From Sipunculus nudus (taxonomy: Eukaryota > Annelida > Sipuncula > Golfingiida > Sipunculidae): DNA of 64,000 bases. The stretch lies in contig CM049306.1 of assembly GCA_026874595.1 (NCBI GenBank), positions 20,147,019 through 20,211,018 on the forward strand. The letters are read 5' to 3'. Each line of letters begins with the position of its first letter. The stretch's first letter is position 1. Below the pieces are notes generated by a model. That model worked only from the letters and a program-made list of their open reading frames with translations. It was not told the DNA's origin and ran no database searches. This document shows positions 12,905 to 24,659 of the stretch, piece after piece. Both the position numbers and the translations under genes were made by a program.

Positions 12905-14340
12905 CACGGTCGCGCGGCAACCGCCGCCGCAGAGATTTCGTTTGGACGCGATAACTTAACAAATATTTTATGAATCTTTACCAAACTTGACATATGAATA
13001 GATATGGGCGAGAGGACGAAGCCTTTAACTAGGAGAGTGACCTTTACCTTGAATATGTCCATTTTGGGGAAACCATACAAATTCTTAAATATCTCAAGAA
13101 ATCTTGCATGCATTGATTCAAAAATCAACTTGACCGAAGATCTTGGATAGTGTTGTCATGTACCGGAAACTGGTGGCTCCACCTGTTATCCTTTTCTTGT
13201 TTTTGTGCCGTTTAATACTCCCATCATTGCCACTTAAAAGTACTGTGAGCATTATAAGTCAAAAACTAATTGACAAATTTCTTTCATATTATGTATATGC
13301 ATAGAAATGAGTTATGGGATGATGCATTTTTAAATTGGGGTTATGACCTTTCTTATGAGAGTGGCCTTGACCTTGAATATTGCCATATATGGTGAAAATC
13401 ACACAAAATCATAAATATCTCAATAAGGGATATTTGGATTAGTCCTAAAATCAAATTGACCGCAGATCGTGGATAGCTTTGTCTTCTGCGGAAGACAGGT
13501 GGCGCCACTTTCTGTCCTTTTCTTGTTTTCGCGCCTTTTAATACCCGTTCATTGCCACATGGCGGTACTTTGAGCATGGACAGATTGGGCTGAAATTGTG
13601 TGTGTCCATTGATCTTTGATACCTCCATCTTGTAATCAAATCTGCAATCGTAATTGTGTGGCGTCCATCTGTACGTTTGCTTTCGGTGAAAATTGCTCAT
13701 ATCTCCGGAACTGGTTCAAGGTATTTATCTGAAATTTGGCATGTCCATCCATCTTGGAAAGTTTTCTCGTAAACCAGACAGGTGGCGCCACCTACCTTCC
13801 CGTTTTTGTAGGATAAATTAATGCCCTTTTCTGAGTAGTGATTTGCCCCATTGGCCTAAGATTGTGCATATCCATAGATCTTGGACTCCCCCATCTTGTA
13901 CTCATGTCTGGTGGAACCTACCTTCCCGTTTCCGTAAAATAAATAAATACTCCTTTCTCAAGAGTGATTCACCGTATTAGCCCCCATATTTGGTGAAAAA
14001 TATTGGTTCTCAAGTTGATAGATGGAAGAAACCATAGTCACTTGCCAAGTGCCAGTATATGTTGCTTAAGATGGGGGGCCTATTCTGAAAGGGGGGGGGG
14101 ATTAATTGTCAGCGGTGCCAAGAAATATCTAGTTTATTTTTAGCGTATTGCCAACTGTATCAGATTTTGCAACAGTTCAGAGTTCACTCAGTGCAGTAGC
14201 TGCAGCTGGCAATTAGCTTCGCTTTACTTGGGTCAACTGTCTGCCTCAGCTGAGCATGGTTGGTCCAGTGCACCTGTCTCAAGAGAAGATTGATGTATCT
14301 GCCTGAAATTTTGGCCAGTCCATGCATCTTTGATTGTTAT
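12905..14340 (+). repeat. GGCGCC-containing diverged tandem repeat
   Basis: Units share GACCTTGAATATgTCCAT-like text, AAATATCTCAA, a GACCGaAGATC-like stretch and CTGGTGGC(G/T)CCACCT followed by TCCTTTTCTTGTTTT. Copies begin near 12960, 13260 and 13560, with a shorter variant to about 14020. Embedded TGACCTTGA-type sites recur. It is non-coding. A G-run occurs at about 14090. Confidence 0.65.
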
Positions 14341-14830
14341 ATCGTATACAAGATTGGTGTCGCCACCTACAATGATTTTTGCACAATGTATGTACCTGTT
14401 TATTTCTCAGGAGGGATTTGATATATCGTCCTGAAATTGTTAATGTCTCTGCATATCGGATAGCTTTCCTATATACAAGACTAGTGGCGCCACCTACAAC
14501 AATTTTTGCACGGTGTATATCCCTGCTTATTTCCCAGGAGGATTTGACATATCAGGTAGAAATTGAGCATATTTATACATCTGGGATAACTTTGTCATAT
14601 ACAAGACTTGTGGTGCCTTTTTATAATTGTTTTGTGTTTTATGCATCTGTGCACATGGCTCAAGAGTGGTTTGAAGTATATGCCTGACTTGTGGCGCCTC
14701 CTTCAATTGTTTTGGGTTTCATGCATTTGTGCATTAGCTCAAGAGTGGTTTGAAATATCTGCCTGACATTTACATGTCCATACATCTTCAATGACTTTCT
14801 CATACACCAGACTGGTGGCGGCACCTTTAC
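14340..14830 (+). repeat. Repeat C, 128-bp tandem unit, about four copies
   Basis: Each unit reads roughly: palindromic GTGGCGCCACCTACAA, TTTTTGCACA, CTGTTTATTTCTCAGGA, TTTGATATATC, CTGAAATT, and CTTTCCTATATACAAGACT. The same family occurs in reverse orientation at 57930-58215. The ORF at 14379 is a repeat artefact. Confidence 0.8.
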
Positions 14831-15340
14831 TTGTGTTTTCTGTTGTGTACATACATGCCAGTATTTTAGGACTAATGTTTGTGTAATTGGTGCTTGTACT
14901 TGAGATTAAATGTTAAGTACTTGCACAGGTTCGCATTAGGCCTTTAGGCCATGTTAACTATTTAATAATTAGTAATAAACTTTTCCTCCTGTAAGCACTG
15001 TTGCCTTAAATTTCATATCCTGTGTGTATATGCAGAGGTGCTGTAGCACTCACCATTAACCCCCCCCCCCCCCCCCGTGCCAATGAGCCCTTGCACCAGT
15101 GGACTTGCCGCTTAGTTTTATAGCAACTGTATAAGAATTTATTAAATGAGAAAAACGATCAGTGTAATAAAAAAATAGGATCTAATTGAAACATATATAA
15201 TATTTCTTGCCTCAGCAAAATGGGACATAAAGTGATCAGCTCTGTCTGCTTATCTCGGTTTATAAGTTAATATATAATAATAATGAATCAACTTTTTCCT
15301 ATAAGCACTGTTGAATGCTCACCCCCCCCCCCACCCCCTT

Positions 15341-15343
<3 letters not shown>
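14830..15343. other. No supported gene; poly-C runs
   Basis: Poly-C tracts lie at 15061-15076 and about 15322-15331. Otherwise the stretch is AT-rich and unassigned. Confidence 0.4.
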
Positions 15344-15409
<66 letters not shown>

Positions 15410-15410
15410 C
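15344..15410. repeat. (CT)n microsatellite
   Basis: About 33 CT units with one interruption (CTTTCT). The ORF reading Ser-Leu repeats across it is an artefact. Confidence 0.97.
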
Positions 15411-15641
15411 ATTTTTTGTTTGTCCAATGTATCCTTTGATTTAACTCTAAAGCACATCATGTATTTTGTTCCTTATTGTATTATTAAATGGTTTCAGACC
15501 ACAATTTTTATGTATTACACATTAAAATATATACTTATTAGATTTATGTTATGCTCGATTGAAAATGGGAATTCTTTAGTTTTTACAGCATTTGATTTTA
15601 GTGAATGTATTATTATGCTTCAGCTTATCTCCACTTTTTAA

Positions 15642-15644
<3 letters not shown>

Positions 15645-15703
<59 letters not shown>
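15645..15703. repeat. (TA)n microsatellite
   Basis: Uninterrupted alternating TA of about 59 bp. Confidence 0.98.
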
Positions 15704-15705
<2 letters not shown>

Positions 15706-15770
15706 CTAAAATTTTCCTAAATTCAGCTCAGCGACGTATCGAAGCGTATTGTTGCCACCTGGTAAAAGAA

Positions 15771-15828
15771 AAATAAATTATTTATCTCGTACGTACGTCA
15801 TTCTATCTCGTACGTACGACATATTATC
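15771..15828. repeat. Duplicated TCTCGTACGTACG motif
   Basis: TATCTCGTACGTACG occurs twice, 25 bp apart. Each copy contains the 10-bp palindrome CGTACGTACG. No function is evident. Confidence 0.6.
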
Positions 15829-15829
15829 T

Positions 15830-17013
15830 AAAAAAATGTAATACATGTTCCCGCTAGCTGAAACACCGCATGTTGCCCCTCTAAATCGGACCTCCAGTCA
15901 CGCGGCTATGTTATGGTAAACAGACTATATTTACCAACACGCAGGGCTATAACAAGGCGTTAAACAGTCTTATGCGAGGAAATGAGACTGTGTGCTGGAA
16001 TGCTTTGGATGGGAAACTTTTGTATAAAGCAAACTGAACTGATATTGTGAAAGAATAGGAATAATATTGCTCCTGATTAAGTCCCTTTAAGAGGTTTTGA
16101 TAATAGGGGAACTCTGGAAAATCCATATCCATCTCGTTCTGCCCTGGGACAAGCTCAGAATTCATCATATGTATCACTGTTGACATGGAAAATTTACTTT
16201 TTTCATTACTGTTTTGCAATAATATTAATAAGGCGGGTGACATCATGAGTTTCACAATTTGTATATTTGGTAATTATTGTTATATATGAAACGCGTGTAA
16301 TTATGACAAAACGGGAATTGCTCTAAAAATAAAGTCTTTCGTATCAGCCATAACCCGTGGGAAGTTGATGAGATTAATACACCCACTGTTAATCTGACCG
16401 CTTACATAAGTGTCCCGTGGGTGTACCCGAGAATATCGTCAAGGCCGTTACTTCATTTTGCCATCTAGATAGCTTTCGACCACGGGATGTATGGCCGGGT
16501 GTTTGCGCTGAGTGGGTGAGGGATAAGTGCAATTGTTTCGTAAACTAACCTTCTAATTAAAGAAAAACAGCAATCTTGTGGTAATAGAAATACATTAAAG
16601 ATAAGTGAAAACATGTCTCTGGTAATGAATAAACTGTTTCTCTTTTTCCGTATATCCAATCCGCGCCAGCAATAGAAAATATTCAGTTCGTCCAAACGTT
16701 TCCTTTTGTTATACGCCCATCTATAAAGCCGGCCTGCCATCCACCGATTTTTTTTTGTTAGTATCGGTAGATGTGAGGGTAATGCCAGCTGGATTTTGCA
16801 GGATAAAATATGCCTTGTCCCGCATTTTCCGGTCGATTTTTTATCCTGCCGGAAAATTCGGTAGATGTGATTGGAGCTTTCTTTTATCATTCCATACTTT
16901 GAGGCTCACAGTTTCAACCCCACCTAACTCGCTGTATTAACACTTCATCTCACAAAATCCTCGAGTCCGTTTTTGGTCCAGTACATGGCCTTTCTGCCTA
17001 AAAGAACACTTAA
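15830..17013. other. No supported gene; unassigned stretch
   Basis: Two minus-strand open frames occur. One (16246-15947) starts at ATG ATG and gives a balanced peptide with no recognised domain. The other (16890-16465) is Arg/Lys-rich and unrecognised. Direct partial repeats around TTCGGTAGATGTGA lie near 16764 and 16858. Neither ORF has splice or promoter evidence strong enough for a call. Confidence 0.35.
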
Positions 17014-17290
17014 GGTCTGTTTCCATGTGCGCGTGTATGCGTATGTGCGTATATGCGTGAAAAAAATAGGAGTGTATCCATGGGCCCGTATATGCGTAAA
17101 CTAGCAGCCGTATATATTTGTACTGTGGATCAAGCAGGCCTTCCACAAAAAGATGGTGAAATGACGTCATTTTGCCCCGAATCCCTGAGTTCACGCAGAC
17201 CTTATGTGTGAAAATCGCTCCTCTAGCGATTTTCACGCATATACGCACAGACGCGTATATGTGCTGACGGACACATGGAAACACCCCAGT
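17014..17290. mobile_element. Possible MITE with TGTTTCCATGTG inverted ends
   Basis: The left arm contains TGTTTCCATGTGCG followed by GCGTATATGCGTGAAAA. The right arm, reverse complemented, contains TGTTTCCATGTGTCC and then GCGTATATGCGTGAAAA. The two arms therefore fold on each other with an interior of about 170 bp. I could not find a clean target duplication, so the exact ends and superfamily are open. Confidence 0.5.
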
Positions 17291-18060
17291 TACAAAACCA
17301 TATGAGCGATTTTTCACGCATATACCTGGAAACGCTGCTTTATACTGACTCCAGCCAATACTGGGGGTGTATAATATCACGACTCTGTTTGGCCGTTTCG
17401 CGTCTTTTCAGTCGTTTCCTGAAACAATTTCAGAAGCACTGTTTCCTTTTATCAATACGTGCCAAACGCCCCCCTTCCATCCTCACTCGCAGTTTGTACT
17501 AACCATCTTCTGCAACCATTTAGTCAAGTTATAGGCCCGTCTGCACAGATTTTACAAATTAAACAAATGCTTATTTTCACTTTACAAGACCTATACGATC
17601 TGAATGCATTATTTATGTTTGATGCATGGTTATTATTGTGTTGATATTCTTTTAGATATGTTTTTCACAAATTCTATAAATATGCAGGTTTCACTACTGG
17701 TACTCTCCAAACTCCTTTACTCTCCAAAAATGCTTGGAGAAAAATTATTAGGAATTTCGCTCCCACGATGTTCCCGACACAAGGTGAACTGGTTCCCTTC
17801 TCTCTTTATTTCCTTGTCGAATCTGTCTTGACAGATTTACGAATATTCGTTTGTTATAGCACATGGGAAACAATCCTTGGAAGAAAAAGAAATGGAGAAA
17901 CCTGCATTCAATTTGATAACTGTAGTCTGTGCTGCTTGCCACCAGATGTCGCTCCACAAAGCGCCTGCATTTGGTCACGACGGGCTAACTTATATATTCA
18001 AAATATTGTGTGATTGTAGATATTTCTGGTAGTCTTGTCAGTACTCTCTTTGAAACTCAT
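17290..18060. other. No supported gene
   Basis: Overlapping short ORFs on both strands, none with domains or credible splice context. Fragments related to the adjacent inverted element (GCGATTTTTCACGCATATAC) occur at about 17305-17330. Confidence 0.35.
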
Positions 18061-18084
18061 TTTTCTCAGTATGTATAAGCAGAT

Positions 18085-18740
18085 AGTGCCACCTGCCTTG
18101 ATTGAGAATTAATCAGTACAACGAATTTCAGAACATCCATGGAGCTTTTCATGACACACATGGTCAATTAATATTCCGTAGAATATAAGAATGCAGGTGC
18201 AGTGGCGGATCAAGGTGGGGGGGGGTGCAGTTCCAGACCTTTTTTTAGAAAAAAAATGAGACAGAATAAACACTACAGGACACCAAGTGAAATCACAGTT
18301 GAAAACTGATACCATCAACGTAATTTGGCAGTCTCAAAATAAAGGGAAAAATGCTCAACAATATAAAAATAAGGTGGCGCCACCAGTCCTCAGGAAGTTA
18401 TGAAACTAGCCATGATTAATAAACACAAGGTTTCGGAACACTAGATGAAACCACATTTGAGAAACAGATGGCATTAATGTAATTTGGCAGTCTCAAATTT
18501 AGATGGAAAATGCGCTAAAAATAGAAAAAATATATAGGTGGTACCACCAGTCTTATAGAACTGATAAAACCAGTCATGATGGATGAATATACAATGTTTC
18601 AGAACACTATATGAAACCAGAGCTGAGAAACTGACACGATTGCTGTCATTTAAAGGTATCAAAAATAGAAATAAATATAAAAAAAATACATTTAGCGCCA
18701 AAAGATGAAACTGTCCATGATCAATATACTAGGTAAAACT
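18085..18740. repeat. GGCGCC-family tandem repeat, about 165-bp unit
   Basis: Units contain GGTGGCGCCACCAGTCCT or GGTGGTACCACCAGTCTT, an AACCAGTCATGAT-like stretch, GGAACACTA(G/T)ATGAAACCA and TAATTTGGCAGTCTCAAA. The first unit is interrupted near 18195-18250 by a CAGTGGCGGATCAAGG-type fragment with a G-run, resembling the end of a small TIR element. It is non-coding. Confidence 0.6.
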
Positions 18741-18819
18741 ATGGCATTTCAGGCATTAATTATCTAGATACTGGAGGATTTGTACAGAATTTTCAAATAT
18801 TCTAGGTTGTTCAAACAAG

Positions 18820-19010
18820 CCCCATAGCTCTTTCAATATACGTCACAGTAACCTAATTTCAGATTTCCTAGGAGATTTTTTATTCGTTAAAAGTTTAAAG
18901 GTCCAGCGGGTCATGATTTGAGCCGCGCTAAACGACGGCCGGACGGAAGGAGGTCGGACAAAGGGTGATCGCCATCTGAGGAAATAAAGAGTCGTGTGTA
19001 GAACCATAAT
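18820..19010 (+). repeat. Fragment of composite repeat A tail
   Basis: Contains CACAGTAACCTAATTTCAG, GGACGGAAGGA and GGACAAAGGGTGATCGCC, recognisable as a diverged copy of the tail seen at 50640-50763 and 62390-62590. Confidence 0.5.
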
Positions 19011-19750
19011 CTTGTAAAAAAAGAAAAAGCATTCCAGTGGCATACCAAATTTCAGAACAATACTTGCTGCCTTTTCAGGGAAATAGAATCCTTTAATCAG
19101 ATTTGACTCAAAATCGACCGTGATTTGGTCAAAGTCACTCGCAATTTTCTAGACCTATAAGACTATTGTGTATGATGGTGTCTCTTTGATAATATTTGGT
19201 CTACGTACGTTGCAACACAGGAAAAGAAAATACCGAACTGTTGTATTTAAGCTTGAATTATAATATGAATTTCATCCAATAGATTTCAAGACCCTAAATT
19301 TAAATAAGTCTATAACCATGACAATTATATAACTATATGGCACAGAAACACTTCTGACGCATGCACTTAATTTACGCACTGGTCTCCCCCACCTGCATGA
19401 CGTCATACAGCCTTGAATATGGAGTTAATAATCCTCACTCACTATACTTTGAGCAATACTCGATACTCAGAACAAGATGGCGAAAGCATATTCGAAAATG
19501 TGCCAATTTTACCATTGGCTAGGCCATTACCTTGGGTATGTACGTTTAAAATATCACTGATAGATAATAAATATATTTTTACGATTGTGTTGGAATTTAG
19601 AAGTACTTAACGGGTTTTACATATGACACATTCCGGTACGTTGAAAATCAGATTCACATGGTAACAAACCTAGAACTCCCGTTAGAAGCAATCACATTGT
19701 TCCTCATGGAATGCAGATATAACATGAAGGAAGCTGGAGAAATTAATACA
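19010..19750. other. No supported gene
   Basis: AT-rich with short ORFs only. I see nothing that I can name. Confidence 0.35.
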
Positions 19751-19753
19751 GCC

Positions 19754-20060
19754 CAGTGGCGTACCTAAGGGGGGGGGGGCGGCAGGGGCGGTCCGCCCCG
19801 GGCGTCACCTTTTGGGGGGGGGGGGGGCGGCATTTCGGGGAATTAGTATAATGAGTGGCATAAGGAGTTGCTCAAACAGTACTTATTTGGCTTATTTTGT
19901 CCAATTTCAAGTATTTCAGGAAAATTTTAGGGGGCGGCATTTCTGGGATTTAGTACATAATCAGTGGCATTAGGAGTTCCTCAAAAAGTACAAATTTGGC
20001 CTTTTGTCCCATTTTCAAGAATTTCAGGATTAAAAACTGGGCTCTGGAACCAACCAAATT
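19754..20060. mobile_element. CAGTGGCGTACC-type repeat with G-runs
   Basis: Begins CAGTGGCGTACCTAAGG, then G-runs and a GGCGGCATTTC phrase that recurs at 19828 and 19932 with a similar following text (AGTGGCAT...AGGAGTT). It is a diverged internal tandem duplication within what looks like a non-autonomous element. The right end is not defined. Confidence 0.4.
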
Positions 20061-21082
20061 ATTTCTTGAAGGTCTCTATAGAGGCAAGATATACGCAATA
20101 AAAGAACATATCTGTAGTTATTCTTTGTTAGATCTGTGGTCTTGCAATGTCGGAACGCCATCAATAAACTGACCAATCATGCAAAGGCCAGCATTTCAGG
20201 GCGGTCGTCGTTTACAGAAATCCCAAGCAGCAGCTGGTAATCACCAGGGAAAAACCCTGCCAGAAGACCAATGGCCCCCTGTGGTGGGGGTGGGGTGTCT
20301 GTCGTCCACATTGTGCGAACAATATTTTGACGAATTTTGTTGCTCTTTCCTTGGAAAGTATAAAGAATTTCCATTCTTGAACCCTAGAATTTCCGAAATT
20401 CCATGATATTTAAACGGTCTGAAACAACCTGAAGTGCCCTTTTTCAATGATTCTCCCTACTCTCACACCAGTCTCGTTAAAATACAGACGTTTACACTAT
20501 CATGTATATAATGAGTACTACCTAAATGCCTGTCTTTTGATTACCCAACATGACCTGCATGATCTTTTATGTAACGTGAATAAACACAATGAACACCCAG
20601 ACCTATGTAGGAATTATTTTAACTTTACGATATAATTCTATTATAACTATCCGACGGAATGAATTCCCCTGGCCGCTTAGCCATGCATGTTCAATATACG
20701 TATCAAGCATCAGTTTTATTTTTAGAGTTTAAAACTTAAATTTAAGATATATTTACCTGTACTGTTAATACTAACAGTTTAATGATCTACTACCTACAGA
20801 CAATTGTCGTATATTGTGACAAATTATTTAAAATTAAAATATAATATGTATTTAAATGACATAATTACTTGAAATTTATTTAAATACTTTATTGGATAAC
20901 AAATAGTCACAAGTTCATAAATAAAACCTCGAGTTCAAGTGTGCATAATCACTATAATTCTAAAATGATTTTGATGTAGCCATGAATTAAGGTATGTTTT
21001 TAACTTTGAGGAAATTTTATTAAACCCAGTCAGTTTTTCCAAGCATTTGATGTTTTTTGTGAAAATATTAAACATGCCCTGC
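20060..21082. other. No supported gene
   Basis: A minus-strand frame at about 20374-20177 reads QGAIGLLAGFFPGDYQLLLG, which has a protein-like look, but it has no start, splice or family evidence. The rest is AT-rich and unassigned. Confidence 0.35.
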
Positions 21083-21089
21083 ATATATA

Positions 21090-21143
<54 letters not shown>
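21083..21143. repeat. (TA)n microsatellite
   Basis: Nearly perfect TA repeat with one CTA interruption at 21091. Confidence 0.97.
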
Positions 21144-21147
<4 letters not shown>

Positions 21148-22555
21148 CCTAACTCATGAAATTACGCGTTTTTAGTAAAGACTATAAATTGCCTTGCAAT
21201 CAGCAGTGCCATGCATATCTCAATAGCTCTATTATGTGTACCTGCTGTCATATGCGTTAACAAGAGGTGGAATTATAGATGTGACAAGGTATCTGTATGC
21301 GTTGAGAATGGAATAACACCAAATAAAGTTTTTTTTCCCCAAGTTGAGTATAAAGTAATCATGAATTGTGTTTACATGATTGATGAAAGATCACATTATA
21401 TATGTATCCTGCAGTTTAATCTGTTTTGGTTACAATATATTCGTTTTATTCCTTTTTGTTCACTTCATAATGAAATATACTTGTTTGAACTTCGAGCGAT
21501 CTGTTGATTTACATTAGCTAAGAGATGTTTGCTCTTTAATATGAGGAGGAAGAATTCCCTGCCAGTGAATCCATCCATATATCTGCGTTGCTGTCAAATA
21601 CAAACCTGTAACAAGGATATTTGACATGATATGTTTCAATATGTTATCCAGTTTTGTATATATATATTAATATATAATTTTTTGTTAGAGGGGCGGCAAT
21701 TTCTAAGTCCACTTTTATATTTCAGACTGTATTTTAATGTATTTTCACAGACGTGGCACCTGAAAACTAACTAATCTTTTGAAATTCTGCGGATATTCAA
21801 GTAAAAAAACTTAATTCACCACCTTGAAGGTTTTTTTTTGTTATTTAAGAAGTGCACGGCTGCCCCAAAAATATAACATTATGTCTGTCTGTGTAAACTG
21901 TCGCCGTCATAATTCTTATTGAAAATATCGCCGAAAAAAATAGATTCACGGGTTGTGGAGCAGATTTTTTTTATATACAGATTATATATATATATATATA
22001 CTTGTCCATCAATTTCATAATATTATGTAATCAGTTCTAATATGATGTATGAGACCCTTATTCTCAGTCATACGATTTCTCTCTCGTCAAATAAGTTTTG
22101 GATGAGACAATTCAACAGGGAGAAAGGTTAAAAGGTTCCCGCGTCTTCAGATGAACTAGTCAGCCATCTCTTTGGATTCCATTCTTCGTGGTTCACTTGA
22201 TGCCAGATCTTTTAAGTTTACATCTTTGTATCAACAGCCCACATCTACGAGTCACATCATATTACGTGAAATGGTGGGCGACCCGTTTGATCTAGCCGGG
22301 AAAAATACACAGGCAAATACAAGAACGGAGGGCAGTGGGTACACGATTCTTTGGAGAAAACCTGATAGCTCCAGCCAATATTACGTCGATTAACAAATCC
22401 AAATATAATTAGTGAGTCATTATTTCATGTTGCAACGTCTTTTGCACAATTTTCTGAAATAATTTCACTCAATTATTTCTCGAGTAATTATATTGTAAAA
22501 CGCCAACAATTCCACTGACAGTTTTATCGAAGCTGACAGAAAGTAATTTTAGGTA
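21144..22555. other. No supported gene
   Basis: Short TA tracts occur at about 21655-21675 and 21984-22001. A frame at 22172-22393 has ordinary amino-acid composition but no ATG and no recognised domain. It could be an isolated exon but cannot be supported. Confidence 0.35.
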
Positions 22556-22760
22556 AAGCGATGGGCCTTTGTCACTCGTCCATCCGTCTGGTTGTCTGGT
22601 CATCCTTTAACAGGGCTTAACTAAATGGTAACCGTTAAGTTAAGAATTTTTTATCTTCCAGAAAGCCCTTGCGAAATCCTCTTGAAAACCTTGAATAAAG
22701 TGTCCTGTATTCTTTGACTTCGAACCACCTGAAAGTAAGAAATTTCATATATTCAAAGCC
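22556..22760 (-). repeat. Composite repeat A tail, minus-strand fragment
   Basis: The plus strand reads AAGCGATGGGCCTTTGTCAC, then CCATCCGTCTGG and CATCCTTTAACAGGGC. This is the reverse complement of the family tail. The following text (CTTGAAAACCTTGAATAAAG) resembles the 330-bp repeat at 3.5-4.5 kb. Confidence 0.55.
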
Positions 22761-24513
22761 TTTGAGCAAAAATTTTGAGATTGCTCATGATTTTATATAA
22801 TGTACCTCGTCTATGCCTTAAGACTATTACCATGCAAAGTGTGTGCAGGATCGGAATAAATTCTTTGAGCTGTGGGCGATAGATGGAAAAATGTTACGGT
22901 ATTATATGTGTACATGTAGACAACATGTAATATCTCTTACCAAAAACTCTCCGGAACATCTGACACTATACGTGCCAGATTTTACAGTAATATTATCGTG
23001 TTAATATATAATATATATTATGGTATGTGAACGCAAGCTGCAGCTGTTTTACCTTTTTTAAATGTTAGCTTTACGGATTTACATTTCACTAAGCACGGAT
23101 TTTGACCAGTTCAAGTATTTGCACAATGCATATATTAATATTATGTCTGTTACTCAATGTCTCAGGACCTGCTGGACATATTGATTATGCGACTGATTTG
23201 TAAGCTGTATATTGGCGCTACTTGCTTTTACTTAGATCCTGTGATTTTCCACTTCTGTAGACTCGAGACAAAATATAAACACAATAAAAGCTTTAATGTA
23301 AAGGTTTTCTGTTTCTGAAATAAATGAAATGATAATTAGAATTATTATCCAAATGACAGCGTTATTGATCATGTGAATGTAAGTGAACGTACGTTACATT
23401 TGGTGATTCATATGTTAACCTATTTTCTGGGAACAAAAATTTGTGTATTCCACTTTTCCTTATAGGTTAGCAATGCTACGCCATTAGTGGCATCATTGAT
23501 GCTGGACTACAGGTGCATGGTATTTCCAGTTTCACGGTAAGCCTATTATTTCATTGTTATACCCATGATCTTGCTCATTGTTTGCAAATTTGTATTGTGG
23601 ACGCTTGAGTTTCTAGTTTTGAATGACAGGCTGAAGTGGCCAATGAGACGCTTAGCAAGGTACCTATTGCAACCAAGATTTCAAAGTTAATAATAAACTG
23701 ATTACGGTGAATTCTTCTTGCAAACCCCAAAATTAAGTTTCTGTAACCTATATTTTCATGTGCTTTTTTTTATGTGTGCCACATTCAGCTGAACATCATG
23801 GCCTATAGACCACTCGTTTTATATCTTATTAAACACGGCGTTGGAGACATTCTTCTGCAGGAGATTTATTTTCTTCTAATATATGATCCACTTGATGTAT
23901 GACTATGTTCTTCGAGATTCTTGCAAAAGTGGTACATGGGTAACACACATGCCAGTTTACACTATTTTGCAGCAGACTAAGAGATTACACTGACCTTCAG
24001 CAGACGACATCTGACGCTATTCTCGAGGAATATCAGTCTGTTTTTCTCTCCAGCAAAAGACTCTTTGACACAAACGTGCCAACTTTCGATGTTATACAGT
24101 ATTGTGTAATTTACAAATATCTTGTGGTCTGTATGCTGTATTTGAGATTTTGTGTTTATTATGACGTATATATAATATGTGTGTGTGTCTATGTGTTAAG
24201 AGTTATGTTAAAGCATGCTCTTACAAGAGACAATGTTTAAGAGAAAAAAGTTTTAAAGGTGGTTGAAAATAACGAAATTGATAACTCACCTACAACAATA
24301 AAGACAAGTATAGAGTTGCAGTGGCGTGCTGCGACGGTAAGTGCGTAAAGCCGTCTCTACGACAATATTTCCCGCTAATACCTGCTGTATTGTTATGTAA
24401 AAATTAAACAAGGCAAAATCTGAATGTGGAACTCTGGCCTGGAAAGAGGAAAAAATGAGGCAAATTCCCAACGGGGAACTAAGGGTAAAAACAAGACGAG
24501 TTCGATCGACCCG

Positions 24514-24515
<2 letters not shown>
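22760..24515. other. No supported gene
   Basis: Unassigned AT-rich DNA, with only short ORFs. A GCAGTGGCGTGCTGCGACGG stretch at about 24318 could be the edge of a small TIR element. Confidence 0.35.

Positions 24516-24570
<55 letters not shown>
24516..24570. repeat. (CATA)n and (TA)n microsatellite
   Basis: About seven CATA units followed by about 13 TA units. A CA-rich, imperfect tract follows at about 24605-24655. Confidence 0.95.
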
Positions 24571-24573
<3 letters not shown>

Positions 24574-24659
24574 GTTATATACAATGATTAAGCAGCACAG
24601 CTGATCACACACACACGCGCATGCACATACACGCACACCCACACATACTCACTCCTTGT

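Noticed and set aside
16465-16890. 141-codon minus-strand ORF, Arg/Lys/Leu-rich
   Set aside because: No homology that I can recognise. It overlaps TTCGGTAGATGTGA direct repeats and has no splice or promoter context.
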